Assembly: GCF_050496765.1 (NCBI RefSeq)
Contig: NZ_JBNWEO010000017.1
Span: forward strand, 186,001 to 250,000
From: JAEVLT01 sp050496765
Lineage (GTDB): Bacteria > Bacillota > Bacilli > Bacillales > Cytobacillaceae
Reading direction: 5' to 3'
Length of the DNA stretch: 64,000 bases
Each line of letters opens with the position of its first letter. Within the stretch, counting starts at the first letter, position 1. Shown here piece after piece: positions 28,330-37,891 of the stretch. A program made the position numbers and the translations under genes. The notes under the pieces are model-generated. The model worked only from the letters and a program-made list of their open reading frames with translations, ran no database searches and was not told the origin of the DNA.

Positions 28330-28962
28330 TTGAAGTGCCCGGAAGAAATTGTTCAACTGATGCATGAGTATTTGGATGGCGATATCGCACAAGACAACGA
28401 AGCCATTTTACGGGAACATCTGCAAGGCTGTAAAGAATGCGAACAGTTCTTTAATGAGTTGAAACGAACAATTGCTTTAATAAAAGGGACAACAAGCCTG
28501 CATGTAGCGGAAGATTTTACCGACCGTTTACTGGCGAAGCTGCCAAAAGAGAAAAGAACGATTGGCATTCAACGCTGGCTGCGGAACCATCCCTTTATTG
28601 CTGCAGCTTCCTTATTTCTAGTGCTGATGATGGGAAGTTTTGTTTCAAGCTGGAATCAAGACCGGGAATTTTCCGTTTCGAAGCAAAAGAATTTGATTGT
28701 GGAAAATAATACAGTCATTGTACCAAAAGGTGAAATCGTTAAAGGGGATGTCGTTGTCCGGAATGGGAAATTGAAAATAGAAGGAGAAGTCGACGGAAAT
28801 GTAACGCTCATTCACGGCGAAAAATACATGGCTTCTGCTGGAAAAGTAACCGGTGAGATTAAAGAAGTCAATGAAGTTTTTGACTGGATTTGGTATTATC
28901 TTAAACAAACGGGAAAAAATATTCTTCAAGTTTTCGAAGGAAAACAGAATAATGCGCCATAA
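28330..28962 (+). CDS. rsiW: anti-sigma-W factor RsiW
   Basis: A 210-residue single-pass membrane protein that holds SigW inactive. The N-terminal zinc anti-sigma motif is H30-x3-C34-x2-C37, a transmembrane helix follows (FIAAASLFLVLMMGSFV), and the C-terminal part lies outside, where site-1 cleavage by PrsW starts release of SigW. The frame is open from GTG 28321, but AAGAGGTG is spaced for TTG 28330, which also matches the MSCPE-type start of B. subtilis RsiW. Confidence 0.93.
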   Translation: MKCPEEIVQLMHEYLDGDIAQDNEAILREHLQGCKECEQFFNELKRTIALIKGTTSLHVAEDFTDRLLAKLPKEKRTIGIQRWLRNHPFIAAASLFLVLMMGSFVSSWNQDREFSVSKQKNLIVENNTVIVPKGEIVKGDVVVRNGKLKIEGEVDGNVTLIHGEKYMASAGKVTGEIKEVNEVFDWIWYYLKQTGKNILQVFEGKQNNAP

Positions 28963-28963
28963 G

Positions 28964-28993
28964 CAAATCACTCAAGGGAGTGATTTGTTTTTT
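28964..28993 (+). terminator. terminator after rsiW
   Basis: CAAATCACTC and GAGTGATTTG form a perfect 10-bp stem, loop AAGG, followed by TTTTTT. Confidence 0.93.
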
Positions 28994-29145
28994 GAGCTAC
29001 TCAGAATTGATCTCTAAAATTCTGAACGAATCAGGGCAACGATGCCGCTGATTTCGCCAAAAACTCGTCAATCGGTAGAGTTTTCAATAAAAAGATTTTT
29101 GTTTTCCTTACTCGGGTTGTCCAACATTCGATTACGACAGATTTA

Positions 29146-29154
29146 TGGTATAAT
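29146..29154 (+). promoter_or_regulatory. extended -10 promoter of cdaA
   Basis: TGGTATAAT matches the extended -10 form TGnTATAAT; no good -35 lies at the standard distance. The start would be near 29161, about 43 bases before cdaA. Confidence 0.7.
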
Positions 29155-29203
29155 AGTAAAGTTACTTTTGAATGGTTTTTAGTAAACTTACGGAGGAAGA
29201 ACA

Positions 29204-30031
29204 ATGCCGTTTGCAGATTTCGATTTTTTGAAATATTTAGCTAGTGCAGTTGATATTCTCCTTGTATGGTACGTCATTTACAAATTGATTATGGTGATCA
29301 GAGGGACGAAGGCCGTTCAGCTATTGAAAGGAATTTTTGTCATCCTTCTTGTTCGATTAGTCAGTGAGTTTTTCGGCTTAAAGACTTTAAGCTGGATTAT
29401 GCAGCAAGCCATCAACTGGGGAGTTCTAGCCATTATTATCATTTTTCAGCCTGAGTTGAGAAGGGCCCTTGAACAATTAGGAAGAGGGAAATTCTTTTCA
29501 AGAAGCACTATTGCTGAAGATGAGGAACAAGAGAAAGCCGTCAATGCAATCATTAAGGCAACAGATTATATGGCAAAACGGCGGATTGGCGCATTGATTT
29601 CAATTGAAAGAGAAACCGGGATGAGTGATTATATCGAAACGGGAATTCCATTAAATTCCAAGATTTCATCCGAACTGCTCATTAATATTTTTATCCCGAA
29701 TACACCGCTGCATGACGGGGCTGTCATTATTCAAAAAAATAGTGTTGCCGCAGCAGCTTGTTATCTGCCCTTATCGGAAAGCCCATTTATTTCAAAAGAA
29801 TTGGGTACAAGGCATCGGGCCGCACTCGGAATCAGCGAGGTAACAGACAGTATAACGGTCGTGGTTTCAGAAGAAACAGGAAGCATTTCCTTAACAAAAA
29901 ACGGTGAACTGTACCGTGAGCTGGATGGGGAAGCTTTTAAAGAAGTCCTTTCCAAAGAATTATTAGTAAATAGCAAAGTGAAATCTGGTTCTTCAGTACG
30001 TTGGAATTGGAGGGGGAAGAAAAATGGATAA
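29204..30031 (+). CDS. cdaA: diadenylate cyclase CdaA
   Basis: A 275-residue membrane enzyme that makes cyclic di-AMP from two ATP. Three N-terminal membrane helices (about 10-80) are followed by a DisA_N domain with the catalytic DGA (in TPLHDGAVII) and RHR (in GTRHRAALG) motifs. c-di-AMP controls potassium transport and wall homeostasis. Its end overlaps cdaR by 8 bases. cdaA-cdaR-glmM-glmS is the conserved Firmicutes cluster in which CdaR and GlmM regulate the cyclase. Confidence 0.96.
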   Translation: MPFADFDFLKYLASAVDILLVWYVIYKLIMVIRGTKAVQLLKGIFVILLVRLVSEFFGLKTLSWIMQQAINWGVLAIIIIFQPELRRALEQLGRGKFFSRSTIAEDEEQEKAVNAIIKATDYMAKRRIGALISIERETGMSDYIETGIPLNSKISSELLINIFIPNTPLHDGAVIIQKNSVAAAACYLPLSESPFISKELGTRHRAALGISEVTDSITVVVSEETGSISLTKNGELYRELDGEAFKEVLSKELLVNSKVKSGSSVRWNWRGKKNG

Positions 30032-31253
30032 ACTCATGGATAATCCCTGGTTTATAAAAATCATTGCCCTATTGCTTGCCTTCCTTCTTTATTCTTCTGT
30101 ACCCAGTACAAGCAATAAGGCGAACGATATCAATGTTCCAGGCGATCAATCAACGGGAACAATCACGGATATGCCTCTTAAAGCCTATTATGATACGAAA
30201 AACCTGGTTATAACTGGCCTTCCAAGTACAGTGAGTGTTACGTTAAAGGGCCCAACAAGCCACCTTCAGCAGGCCAAATTGCTAAAAAACTTTGAAGTAT
30301 ACGCTGACTTAACGAAAGCAAAGGTTGGAACGCAAAGAGTCAAATTGCAGATACGAAATTTATCTGATAAACTGCAAGCGACATTGAATCCTGCATTTGT
30401 TAATGTATCGGTTCAAGAAAAAATAACAAAAGAATTTAAAGTAGGCACAGAATACAATAGCAATTTAATACAAGAAGGCTATACGGCAGGACAACCGGTC
30501 GTTGAGCCGAATAGGGTAAAAATCACCGGCGCCAAAGATGTAATTGACCGAATTACGTATGTAAAAGCAACTCTCGATACAAAGCAGCCGATTACGGAAA
30601 CATTCACCCAAGATGCCCGTATAAGAGTTTTGGACAGGGAATTAAACAAATTAGACGTTGTGGTTCAGCCTGAAACTGTCAGAGTGACCATTCCTGTGAA
30701 AAATACGAGGAAAACGGTTCCGATTAACATCGTCCAGAAAGGTACTCCGCCTGCAGGCGTGAGCATCGACTCGATTGATTTGGACACGAAAGAAGCGACC
30801 ATTACAGGAAGCGAAGATGTTTTGAAAGACTCGGACCATGTAAGAGTTGAAGTGGATGTTAGTAAAATAACGGACGATACAACGCTGACACTGCCTGTTA
30901 TTATACCCAACGGAATTACAAAGGTATCACCGCAGTTAGTCAAAGCAACCGTTAAAGTCAAAAAATCGGGTCAAAAAACCGTTTCCAGTTTACCAATTAA
31001 AACAGAAGGATTATCTGCTCAATATAAAGCTGAGTTTAAGGATCCTGCAAACCAAAGCGTAAATTTGACGGTAACGGGTTCAAGCGATTCAATCAATACG
31101 GTTGCTGCGGCGGACTTCAATGTCTATGTGAATCTCGCCAATATGACGGAAGGCGACTATAATGTAAAAATACATGTAGACGGGCCGCCAAATGTAAATT
31201 GGCAGCTGGATAAACAAACGGCACAAATAACAATATTGAAAAGCAATGCATAA
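30024..31253 (+). CDS. cdaR: CdaA regulatory protein CdaR (YbbR domains)
   Basis: A 409-residue protein with an N-terminal membrane anchor (about 10-28) and four extracytoplasmic YbbR-type repeats, each around 75-80 residues (for example near 50-130, 135-210, 220-300, 310-400). It binds CdaA and modulates c-di-AMP synthesis. GGAGGGGGAAG lies upstream of its ATG, inside cdaA. Confidence 0.93.
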   Translation: MDKLMDNPWFIKIIALLLAFLLYSSVPSTSNKANDINVPGDQSTGTITDMPLKAYYDTKNLVITGLPSTVSVTLKGPTSHLQQAKLLKNFEVYADLTKAKVGTQRVKLQIRNLSDKLQATLNPAFVNVSVQEKITKEFKVGTEYNSNLIQEGYTAGQPVVEPNRVKITGAKDVIDRITYVKATLDTKQPITETFTQDARIRVLDRELNKLDVVVQPETVRVTIPVKNTRKTVPINIVQKGTPPAGVSIDSIDLDTKEATITGSEDVLKDSDHVRVEVDVSKITDDTTLTLPVIIPNGITKVSPQLVKATVKVKKSGQKTVSSLPIKTEGLSAQYKAEFKDPANQSVNLTVTGSSDSINTVAAADFNVYVNLANMTEGDYNVKIHVDGPPNVNWQLDKQTAQITILKSNA

Positions 31254-31292
31254 ACAATACAGCGAACCAATCATGAAGGAGCGATTTTTAAA

Positions 31293-32645
31293 ATGGGTAA
31301 ATATTTCGGTACAGACGGTGTACGCGGAGTTGCAAATAGTGAATTAACACCAGAGTTTGCGTTTAAGTTGGGACGTTACGGCGGTTTTGTGTTAACAAAA
31401 GACAAAGAGCGTCCAAAGGTAATGATTGGCCGCGATACACGCATTTCCGGCCACATGCTCGAAGGAGCACTAGTAGCCGGGCTGCTTTCAATCGGGGCGG
31501 AAGTCATGCGTCTTGGCGTTATTTCAACTCCTGGAGTAGCTTATTTAACAAAAGTGCTTGGTGCACAAGCAGGGGTCATGATTTCTGCTTCGCACAACCC
31601 TGTTGCCGATAATGGCATTAAGTTTTTTGGCCCGGATGGTTTTAAACTGTCAGACGAACAAGAGCTTGAAATTGAACGACTCATCGATCTGCCAGAAGAT
31701 CAACTACCCCGTCCAGTCGGTGCGGATCTTGGACAAGTAATCGATTATTTTGAAGGCGGACAAAAATACATTCAATACTTGAAAAATACAGTAGACGAAG
31801 AATTCTCCGGCATTCATATCGCATTGGATTGCGCTCACGGTGCCACTTCTTCATTGGCAGCCCATTTATTTGCCGACTTGGACGCGGATCTCTCGACGAT
31901 GGGGGCCTCACCAAACGGACTGAATATTAATGCCGGGGTTGGGTCGACACACCCTGAAGCATTGGCCGCTTTTGTAAAAGAAAAGGGAGCGGATGTAGGC
32001 CTTTCTTTTGACGGTGATGGTGATCGTTTGATTGCGATTGATGAAAAAGGAGATATCGTAGATGGCGATCAAATTATGTATATTTGCGCAAAGCATATGA
32101 AAGAACTTGGCCGCTTAAAGCACAGTACAGTCGTTTCGACCGTTATGAGCAACCTTGGTTTTTATAAAGGGCTTGAGGCACACGGAATTCAAAGTGTGCA
32201 AACGGCCGTCGGTGACCGCTATGTCGTGGAAGAAATGAAGAAAAATGGTTTTAACCTTGGCGGTGAACAATCAGGCCATATAATTTTCCTGGATTACAAT
32301 ACAACGGGGGATGGCTTATTGACTGGTTTGCAGCTTGTGAACATTATGAAAATAACGAAAAAACCTTTATCCGAATTAGCAGCGGAAATGAAGAAATTCC
32401 CGCAGAAGCTTGTCAATGTGCGAGTAACGGACAAGCATCATGTAACAGATAATCAAAGAGTAAAAGAAGTAATTGACCAAGTGGAAGCAGAAATGGCAGG
32501 CAATGGTCGGATTCTTGTGCGGCCATCGGGGACAGAACCGCTTGTCCGCGTCATGGCTGAAGCACCGACAGAAGCCCAATGTGAAGCTTATGTCGAGCGG
32601 ATCGTTTCCGTTGTAAAAGAAGAGATGGGATTAAACGAAGCATAG
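31293..32645 (+). CDS. glmM: phosphoglucosamine mutase
   Basis: A 450-residue enzyme converting glucosamine 6-phosphate to glucosamine 1-phosphate, on the path to UDP-N-acetylglucosamine. The active-site serine lies at residue 100 (SASHNP), the metal loop is DGDGDR, and the sugar loop GGEQSGH and phosphate loop RPSGTEPLVR are intact. AAGGAGCG precedes the ATG. Followed by a strong terminator, so glmS is a separate transcript. Confidence 0.97.
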   Translation: MGKYFGTDGVRGVANSELTPEFAFKLGRYGGFVLTKDKERPKVMIGRDTRISGHMLEGALVAGLLSIGAEVMRLGVISTPGVAYLTKVLGAQAGVMISASHNPVADNGIKFFGPDGFKLSDEQELEIERLIDLPEDQLPRPVGADLGQVIDYFEGGQKYIQYLKNTVDEEFSGIHIALDCAHGATSSLAAHLFADLDADLSTMGASPNGLNINAGVGSTHPEALAAFVKEKGADVGLSFDGDGDRLIAIDEKGDIVDGDQIMYICAKHMKELGRLKHSTVVSTVMSNLGFYKGLEAHGIQSVQTAVGDRYVVEEMKKNGFNLGGEQSGHIIFLDYNTTGDGLLTGLQLVNIMKITKKPLSELAAEMKKFPQKLVNVRVTDKHHVTDNQRVKEVIDQVEAEMAGNGRILVRPSGTEPLVRVMAEAPTEAQCEAYVERIVSVVKEEMGLNEA

Positions 32646-32654
32646 AAGTGGAAG

Positions 32655-32700
32655 ATATGCATAAGGGAACGAAACAGCGCCCTTATGCATATTTTATTTT
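32655..32700 (+). terminator. terminator after glmM
   Basis: ATATGCATAAGGG and CCCTTATGCATAT form a perfect 13-bp stem, followed by TTTATTTT. Confidence 0.93.
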
Positions 32701-32817
32701 GAATGGCAAGGTAAGCAGCAGCATAGAGGTTTAGTTGGTAGCCTGGTGTAAGCTAATCTAATCTCTTGAATAGTCTGTGTCTTGTTTATTTCATTCTGAG
32801 TTTATTTTTGGAAACAG

Positions 32818-32847
32818 TTGACGAAATCCTTGCCAATCATGTAAGAT
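32818..32847 (+). promoter_or_regulatory. candidate glmS promoter
   Basis: TTGACG (32818-32823), 18-base spacer, TAAGAT (32842-32847), about 50 bases before the ribozyme cleavage site. Confidence 0.6.
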
Positions 32848-32904
32848 TAACTTGCTTTGCATCATTCAAGGAGGGAAAGGTGGATCGTATTCAATTTTAA
32901 TAAA

Positions 32905-33080
32905 AGCGCCTGAACTAACCCGGGACGTTGGGTTAGTTGACGAGGAGGAGGAGTATCGAAGGGTTCGGCGGATACCTCCCGGTTGCCACGCACAACCGTC
33001 AATTTTTCCATAAAACACCGAGGCAACTTGGTGCACAAGTTGGAAAAAGCTGCGATCATAAAGTTCGAAAACAGAGATAA
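32905..33080 (+). ncRNA. glmS ribozyme riboswitch
   Basis: The core is recognisable from the cleavage site A32905/G32906: GCGCC, P2 GAACTAACCC/GGGTTAGTT, GACGAGG, P2.1 with TATCGA and CGGCGGAT, P3 CGGTTG/CAACCG, CACCGA/TTGGTG for P4, and AACAGAGATAA at the end. This catalytic riboswitch binds glucosamine 6-phosphate, the product of GlmS, cleaves its own mRNA and so lowers glmS expression. It sits 59 bases before the glmS start. Confidence 0.96.
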
Positions 33081-33119
33081 GGGGGCAAGTATGCCTCCGA
33101 AAGCTTCTTGCCCCCTTTT
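33081..33119 (+). terminator. GC-rich hairpin between glmS ribozyme and glmS start
   Basis: GGGGGCAAG (33081-33089) and CTTGCCCCC (33107-33115) form a perfect 9-bp stem followed by only TTTT. It ends just before the ribosome binding site AGGGAGGA, and could be a weak terminator, part of the ribozyme periphery or an mRNA end stabiliser. Confidence 0.6.
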
Positions 33120-33138
33120 AACAGGGAGGAAAAGAAAG

Positions 33139-34941
33139 ATGTGTGGAATTGTTGGATATATTGGAAACAATGATTCGAAAGAAATTTTGCTAAAAGGCTT
33201 GGAAAAGCTTGAATACAGGGGCTATGACTCCGCCGGTATTGCGGTGCTGAATGAAAGCGGCGTGTCTGTTTTTAAAGAAAAAGGCCGGATTGCAGACTTG
33301 CGCAGCATCGTTGATGAGAGCGTAATGGCGAACATGGGGATCGGCCATACCCGCTGGGCAACGCACGGAGTTCCAAGCAAAGACAATGCCCATCCGCATC
33401 AAAGTGCGACAAACCGCTTCACCCTTGTGCATAATGGTGTGATCGAAAACTATGATCTGTTAAAGCGTGATTACTTGAAGGATGTAAACTTTGTCAGCGA
33501 AACGGATACCGAAGTCATTGTTCAGTTAATTGAACGGTTTGTTAATGAGGGAATGGAAGTGCTTGAGGCTTTCCGCAAGACGCTAAGCCTGTTAATCGGT
33601 TCTTACGCCCTTGCCCTTATTGATCGTGAAAATCAGGATACCATCTATGTTGCGAAAAACAAAAGCCCGCTGCTTGTCGGTTTAGGCAATGGTTTTAATG
33701 TCGTTGCTAGTGATGCGATGGCGATGCTGCAAGTTACCAATCAATTTGTTGAATTGATGGACAAAGAGATTGTGATCGTGACAAAGGAAAAGGTGACGAT
33801 TCAAAATCTTGCAGGCAAAACGATCAGCCGTGATCCTTACACAGCTGAACTTGACGCCAGCGATATCGAAAAGGGAACATACCCTCACTATATGTTGAAG
33901 GAAATTGACGAACAGCCATTGGTCATGCGAAAAATCATTCAAATGTATGAGAATGATCAGAATGAATTAAGGATCGATCAAGAGATTATCGAAGCAATGA
34001 ATGCGGCTGATCGGATTTATATTATCGCAGCCGGAACTTCCTATCATGCGGGTCTTGTCGGAAAACAGCTGATTGAGAAAGTTGCCAAGATTCCTGTTGA
34101 AGTGCACGTGGCAAGTGAATTTGGCTACAATATGCCGCTTTTATCTGAAAAACCGTTGTTTATCTTCATTTCGCAAAGCGGCGAAACAGCAGACAGCCGT
34201 GCCGTGCTTGTGCAAGTAAAGGAAATGGGCTACCACGCGCTAACGATTACAAATGTACCGGGATCGACCCTTTCGCGTGAAGCTGACTTCACATTGCTGC
34301 TGCATGCCGGTCCGGAAATTGCCGTCGCTTCGACGAAAGCATATACAGCACAAATTGCGGTAATGGCCATTCTTGCAGAAGTAACAGCGAAGAGCCGCAA
34401 TATTCCTGTAGACTTCGACCTCGTGCATGAACTTGGAATCGTGGCAAATGCGATGGAAATTCTTTGTGACTCAAAAGAATTGTTTGAGCATATTTCAAGG
34501 GAGTTTTTATCTGTAACACGCAACTGTTTCTTTATTGGCCGCGGCATCGATTACTATGTCGGTCTTGAAGGTGCCCTTAAGTTAAAGGAAATTTCCTATA
34601 TCCAAGCGGAAGGTTTTGCCGGTGGAGAGTTAAAGCACGGCACAATTGCTTTAATCGAGGAAGGCACACCAATCATCGCGCTTGCGACTCAGGAAAATGT
34701 CAATTTAAGCATCCGCGGCAACGTAAAAGAAGTCGTTTCCCGCGGCGCAAACCCTTGCATCATCTCGATGAAAGGCCTTGAAATGGACGAAGACAGCTTC
34801 GTCATCCCAGAAGTGCATGAATTGTTAACACCACTTATCTCTGTTGTACCATTGCAATTAATCGCCTATTACGCTGCCCTGCACCGCGACTGCGACGTCG
34901 ACAAACCGCGCAACCTCGCAAAATCAGTCACAGTGGAGTAA
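33139..34941 (+). CDS. glmS: glutamine--fructose-6-phosphate aminotransferase
   Basis: A 600-residue enzyme that makes glucosamine 6-phosphate from fructose 6-phosphate and glutamine. The N-terminal glutaminase begins MCGIVGYIGNN with Cys2 as nucleophile after methionine removal; two SIS domains (about 285-425 and 455-590) bind the sugar phosphate, with ISQSGETADS and the C-terminal LAKSVTVE. AGGGAGGAAAAG fixes the ATG at 33139, although the frame is open upstream through the ribozyme. Confidence 0.97.
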   Translation: MCGIVGYIGNNDSKEILLKGLEKLEYRGYDSAGIAVLNESGVSVFKEKGRIADLRSIVDESVMANMGIGHTRWATHGVPSKDNAHPHQSATNRFTLVHNGVIENYDLLKRDYLKDVNFVSETDTEVIVQLIERFVNEGMEVLEAFRKTLSLLIGSYALALIDRENQDTIYVAKNKSPLLVGLGNGFNVVASDAMAMLQVTNQFVELMDKEIVIVTKEKVTIQNLAGKTISRDPYTAELDASDIEKGTYPHYMLKEIDEQPLVMRKIIQMYENDQNELRIDQEIIEAMNAADRIYIIAAGTSYHAGLVGKQLIEKVAKIPVEVHVASEFGYNMPLLSEKPLFIFISQSGETADSRAVLVQVKEMGYHALTITNVPGSTLSREADFTLLLHAGPEIAVASTKAYTAQIAVMAILAEVTAKSRNIPVDFDLVHELGIVANAMEILCDSKELFEHISREFLSVTRNCFFIGRGIDYYVGLEGALKLKEISYIQAEGFAGGELKHGTIALIEEGTPIIALATQENVNLSIRGNVKEVVSRGANPCIISMKGLEMDEDSFVIPEVHELLTPLISVVPLQLIAYYAALHRDCDVDKPRNLAKSVTVE

Positions 34942-34982
34942 GGGAAAAAGTGTGGGTTGATTGGGTTGTCTCTATAAAAAAT

Positions 34983-35031
34983 TAACGTTCCTTAGATAAA
35001 AATAAGGTTCCAGAGAAAAAATAATGTTCCA
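34983..35031 (+). repeat. short 19-20 bp repeats containing GTTCC
   Basis: TAACGTTCCTTAGATAAAAA, TAAGGTTCCAGAGAAAAAA and TAATGTTCCAAG lie in a row. A further copy on the minus strand near 35325-35350 reads AAATTACGTTCCAGAG. Confidence 0.55.
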
Positions 35032-35033
35032 AG

Positions 35034-35079
35034 TCCGAAGGTTTTTCCGGTACTTTTCCGGCAGGCCTTCGGATTTTTT
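35034..35079 (+). terminator. terminator after glmS, member of a repeated pair
   Basis: TCCGAAGG (35034-35041) and CCTTCGGA (35066-35073) followed by TTTTTT, with CCGG-containing loop. The hairpin and about 80 bases after it are similar to 43088-43190. Confidence 0.8.
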
Positions 35080-35813
35080 ATGTGCAAATTCAGCAGCCAA
35101 TCAATCGTAATCCAAGCCCGTTTTAAATAAAATCCAATATCAATTCAATTGTTTCTCCCCACTATCCTTCTCTTCCGTTCCTTGTTCCGTAAGGGTTTAG
35201 GCACCTTCGGTTCTTTTTCAGTTGGGTATCTCAAGGTATAGATTTGTTATCTTTTCCAGTGTGTTTCCTAACAATTTAGGAGCCAGTGCATATTCCATTT
35301 TCTATTTCGTTCATTCCACTCTGGAACGTAATTTTTTTCTCAAAATCAGTGTAAAATCGTTACAAAAACGAGTGAAAAGCGGCAAAAAGGCGGGAATTTA
35401 ATTTTTTTATAACGAAAAATGGATAAGGAGCAAGAGAGGGCGTGAGCCCGTGGGAGAGAAGGGATTGAGTGGATTGAGAAGGGGGAGGGGCGGTGGAATG
35501 TAATTTTTTTATGGGGACATAGTAGATGGAGGTGGCTAGTTTCTCGAAAAATAAATATGTTATTTATTCACTCTCAACGTAAAACAACGGATCTATGTGT
35601 CACATGGTCTACATTGGAACTGAAGGAAAAATAAACAGCAACAACATTGTGTTTGAAACTATTATTCAATCGTCAATCCAACGTTTGTTTAAATACAAAA
35701 TCAATTCAATTCTTGGCTGAATCCTATACAAGTTTAGACTTTTTTGCTCAATTAATGGAGGAAATCTATGTGTAAAATATTTCTCGGGACCAATTGCTGG
35801 TAAAAAAAGAGAA

Positions 35814-37381
35814 GGCACTCTATCATAAATGTACGCTGACCAAGGCGAAATACATTTAGAAAGAGGCCTTCTCATGGAAAAAATTATAACAAAAATATAC
35901 AAATTAATAAAGGAAAGTGAAAATCTAATAATCCTTGAAGAACGTCTTCAGCTTTTGATGTATGAGGTTTTTTCTCAACTCCTAGGGGAAGTATTTAATC
36001 ATATGAACCAGGCAATTGTGAAGGAAAAACAGAAAGCGGATTGGAAAGTCGAACGAAATGATCCAAAGACTGTTCAGTTCACTTTTGGAACGATCCGATT
36101 TAATCATACGTTAATGCATGATAATGAAGGTCATCCAGTCTATCCTTTTGATGAATTATTGGGTTTGCGAAAACATCAGCGTTATAGTCCTCTGGTTGAG
36201 GTTAAGGTAGCTGAATTAGCCAGTCAAAACGCCTATAGGGAAGTGGCTCGAACCCTAAAAGAATGGACCGCTGTGACAATCAGCCATCAAACAGTGGGAA
36301 AGATGGTTAAGTCTGTGGGAGGAGCACAAGCGAAGGCGGATGAAGAATTAGTATTGGATTTGGAGGAAGCGGCCAGCTTACCAGAGGCAAAGAAAGTGGA
36401 TTTTTTAATGGCTGAGGCGGATGGGGTATTTGTCCGAAGTACAAAGCGTAGAAAGAATATAGAGGTTCATCACGCCATTACATATGAGGGCTGGGATATC
36501 AATGGAAAACGTGTATCTTTGAGAGAGCCAAAGGTTATCATGACCACTCAGCGCACAGATGTGTTTTGGAGCCAAGTACAGGCCACTACGGCTCACCGCT
36601 ATAGCTTGGAGAATACTCAAGTAGTGACCAATAGTGACGGAGGTCTGGGCTATACAGCTGACAAATTCCAAGGAGCCTTTTCACAATCTCGTTATAAGGT
36701 GTGGAATCAACTGGACTCTTACCATATTTCGCAATCACTAAATCGGACATTCGGGGTAAAAAGCGACTGGAAAGACAAGGTGAAAAAAGCCATTGACGAT
36801 CATGATATGGATGCATTTACAGTGTGTTTAGACACATACGAAAGCACGCTTGAGGATTCAAAACAACTTGAGAAATTAAAAGCATTCCGTTGGTATATTG
36901 GTGGAAATTGGGATCGAATTTTTGATTGGAGAAATAAGGTTAAGAATCTGCCAGAGAATGCGAGAAACCTAGGAGCGATGGAGTCGAATCAGCGCCACGT
37001 CTCTTTTCGGATGAAAAAGAGAGGGATGCATTGGAGCTATGAGGGGGCTGAGGCAATGGTTAAAATTAAACAAGGTATTCTTAATCAAACCTTGAGAGAG
37101 GTATACCTTAAGCACCAGCATAAAAGCGCTAGAAAGCAGCGTGAAGTGAAGAAAGCGGTGAGAATGTCCCAGATTCTTCACCAGGCTACCCGGCCATCTA
37201 TAGGAGCCAAAAACGGGAGAATCAGCTTACATGCCCCCCATTCGACCGCTATGGGGCAATTAGTTAAGAGTATGAGTTTATAACCTGCATGTTTTCATAA
37301 GGTTCGTGAGAACGTTATGAAAATGTGCAGGCCACCAAGCGGTAGCGCGGTAGGGAAGTCAGCGTACAAAAAGTGAGTGCC
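35814..37381 (+). mobile_element. ISLre2-family insertion sequence
   Basis: Terminal inverted repeats are visible: left GGCACTC...GTACGCTGACC (35814-35841), right the complement of GTCAGCGTACAAAAAGTGAG + TGCC (37358-37381); both give GGCACTC, ten variable bases, GTACGCTGAC. The single transposase gene fills the element. A target duplication is not clear (AGAA touches both ends). Confidence 0.8.
35874..37283 (+). CDS. ISLre2-family transposase (UPF0236)
   Basis: A 469-residue protein of the UPF0236/ISLre2 family, with the typical LLGLRKHQRYSPLVEVKVAEL and ADGVFVRSTKRRKNIEVHHA segments and a conserved SDGG motif (NSDGGLGY). It appears full-length and unbroken, so the element may be active. AGAAAGAGG lies 7 bases before ATG 35874; the frame is open 45 bases further up without a binding site. 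Confidence 0.9.
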   Translation: MEKIITKIYKLIKESENLIILEERLQLLMYEVFSQLLGEVFNHMNQAIVKEKQKADWKVERNDPKTVQFTFGTIRFNHTLMHDNEGHPVYPFDELLGLRKHQRYSPLVEVKVAELASQNAYREVARTLKEWTAVTISHQTVGKMVKSVGGAQAKADEELVLDLEEAASLPEAKKVDFLMAEADGVFVRSTKRRKNIEVHHAITYEGWDINGKRVSLREPKVIMTTQRTDVFWSQVQATTAHRYSLENTQVVTNSDGGLGYTADKFQGAFSQSRYKVWNQLDSYHISQSLNRTFGVKSDWKDKVKKAIDDHDMDAFTVCLDTYESTLEDSKQLEKLKAFRWYIGGNWDRIFDWRNKVKNLPENARNLGAMESNQRHVSFRMKKRGMHWSYEGAEAMVKIKQGILNQTLREVYLKHQHKSARKQREVKKAVRMSQILHQATRPSIGAKNGRISLHAPHSTAMGQLVKSMSL

Positions 37382-37443
37382 AGAAACCACGTGTCCAGAG
37401 CACTACCGAGAAAAACTTGACACATACGGAGGAAATTTCCACC

Positions 37444-37602
37444 TTTACTTAATCTACTTTCACGACTATAATAAAAAAGGTAACAATAAACATTAGGAGG
37501 ATTATTAAAAAATGACACATTTTATGAGACTACGATTCCCAACTTTGAACAAGTAATTGAATATGTTCAAAGGCTCTGTTTGTCCATGCAGAGTAAACGG
37601 GA
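37444..37602 (+). pseudogene. expression signals and first codons of a broken gene
   Basis: TTTACT (37444-37449), 17 bases, TATAAT (37467-37472) form a good promoter; AGGAGG and ATG 37512 follow. The ATG frame stops after 13 codons, but a shifted frame reads DTFYETTIPNFEQVIEYVQR before ending, so one base seems to be gained or lost. The product family is not recognised. Confidence 0.4.
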
Positions 37603-37844
37603 TTAGTCTGTCCTTTTTTAATAATCTTCATTTCATATGAGGTATTTGTCATTTTCTGTATGTATCCATAAATGACGATACTTGGTTAAAATATGTCATG
37701 TTGGGAAAGGCGGCTTATTCTGCCTTTCTTTATTTTTGTCTAATTTACCTTTCTTTGGGTCTTGCCAGAGGTGGGTTTATTTGCTGTCGTCTATTTACAG
37801 CACCTAATAAAATAAGGACGGGTCTCTTTCCCTTTACTCCCAAG

Positions 37845-37875
37845 TCACAGGCAGATGCTTGTGATTTTTTTATTT
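37845..37875 (+). terminator. terminator before the rlmA-like fragment
   Basis: TCACAGGC and GCTTGTGA form an 8-bp stem with one G.T pair and loop AGAT, followed by TTTTTTTATTT. Confidence 0.8.
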
Positions 37876-37891
37876 GAAAGGAAGAGCAACC

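Larger units (their letters stand above)
34942..35813. other. gene-free stretch with repeats after glmS
   Basis: No complete gene is visible. It holds the GTTCC repeats and the terminator listed separately. On the minus strand near 35210-35310 a frame reads MEYALAPKLLGNTLEKITNL and then breaks, with a protein-like continuation (PTEKEPKVPKPLRNKERK) in another frame, which looks like a decayed unknown gene. A start-like AATGGAGGAAATCTATG near 35754-35770 opens only a short peptide cut by the insertion sequence. Confidence 0.5.
37382..37891. other. 510-base stretch of gene fragments and hairpins
   Basis: Between the ISLre2 element and the rlmA-like fragment only remnants are seen: a promoter with a broken gene start (37444-37602), a hairpin AAAGGC/GCCTTT near 37715-37733 with T after it, and the terminator at 37845-37875. 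No complete gene. Confidence 0.5.

Noticed and set aside
28645..28971. 108-codon minus-strand frame opposite rsiW
   Set aside because: Antisense shadow of a well-supported gene, with no ribosome binding site.
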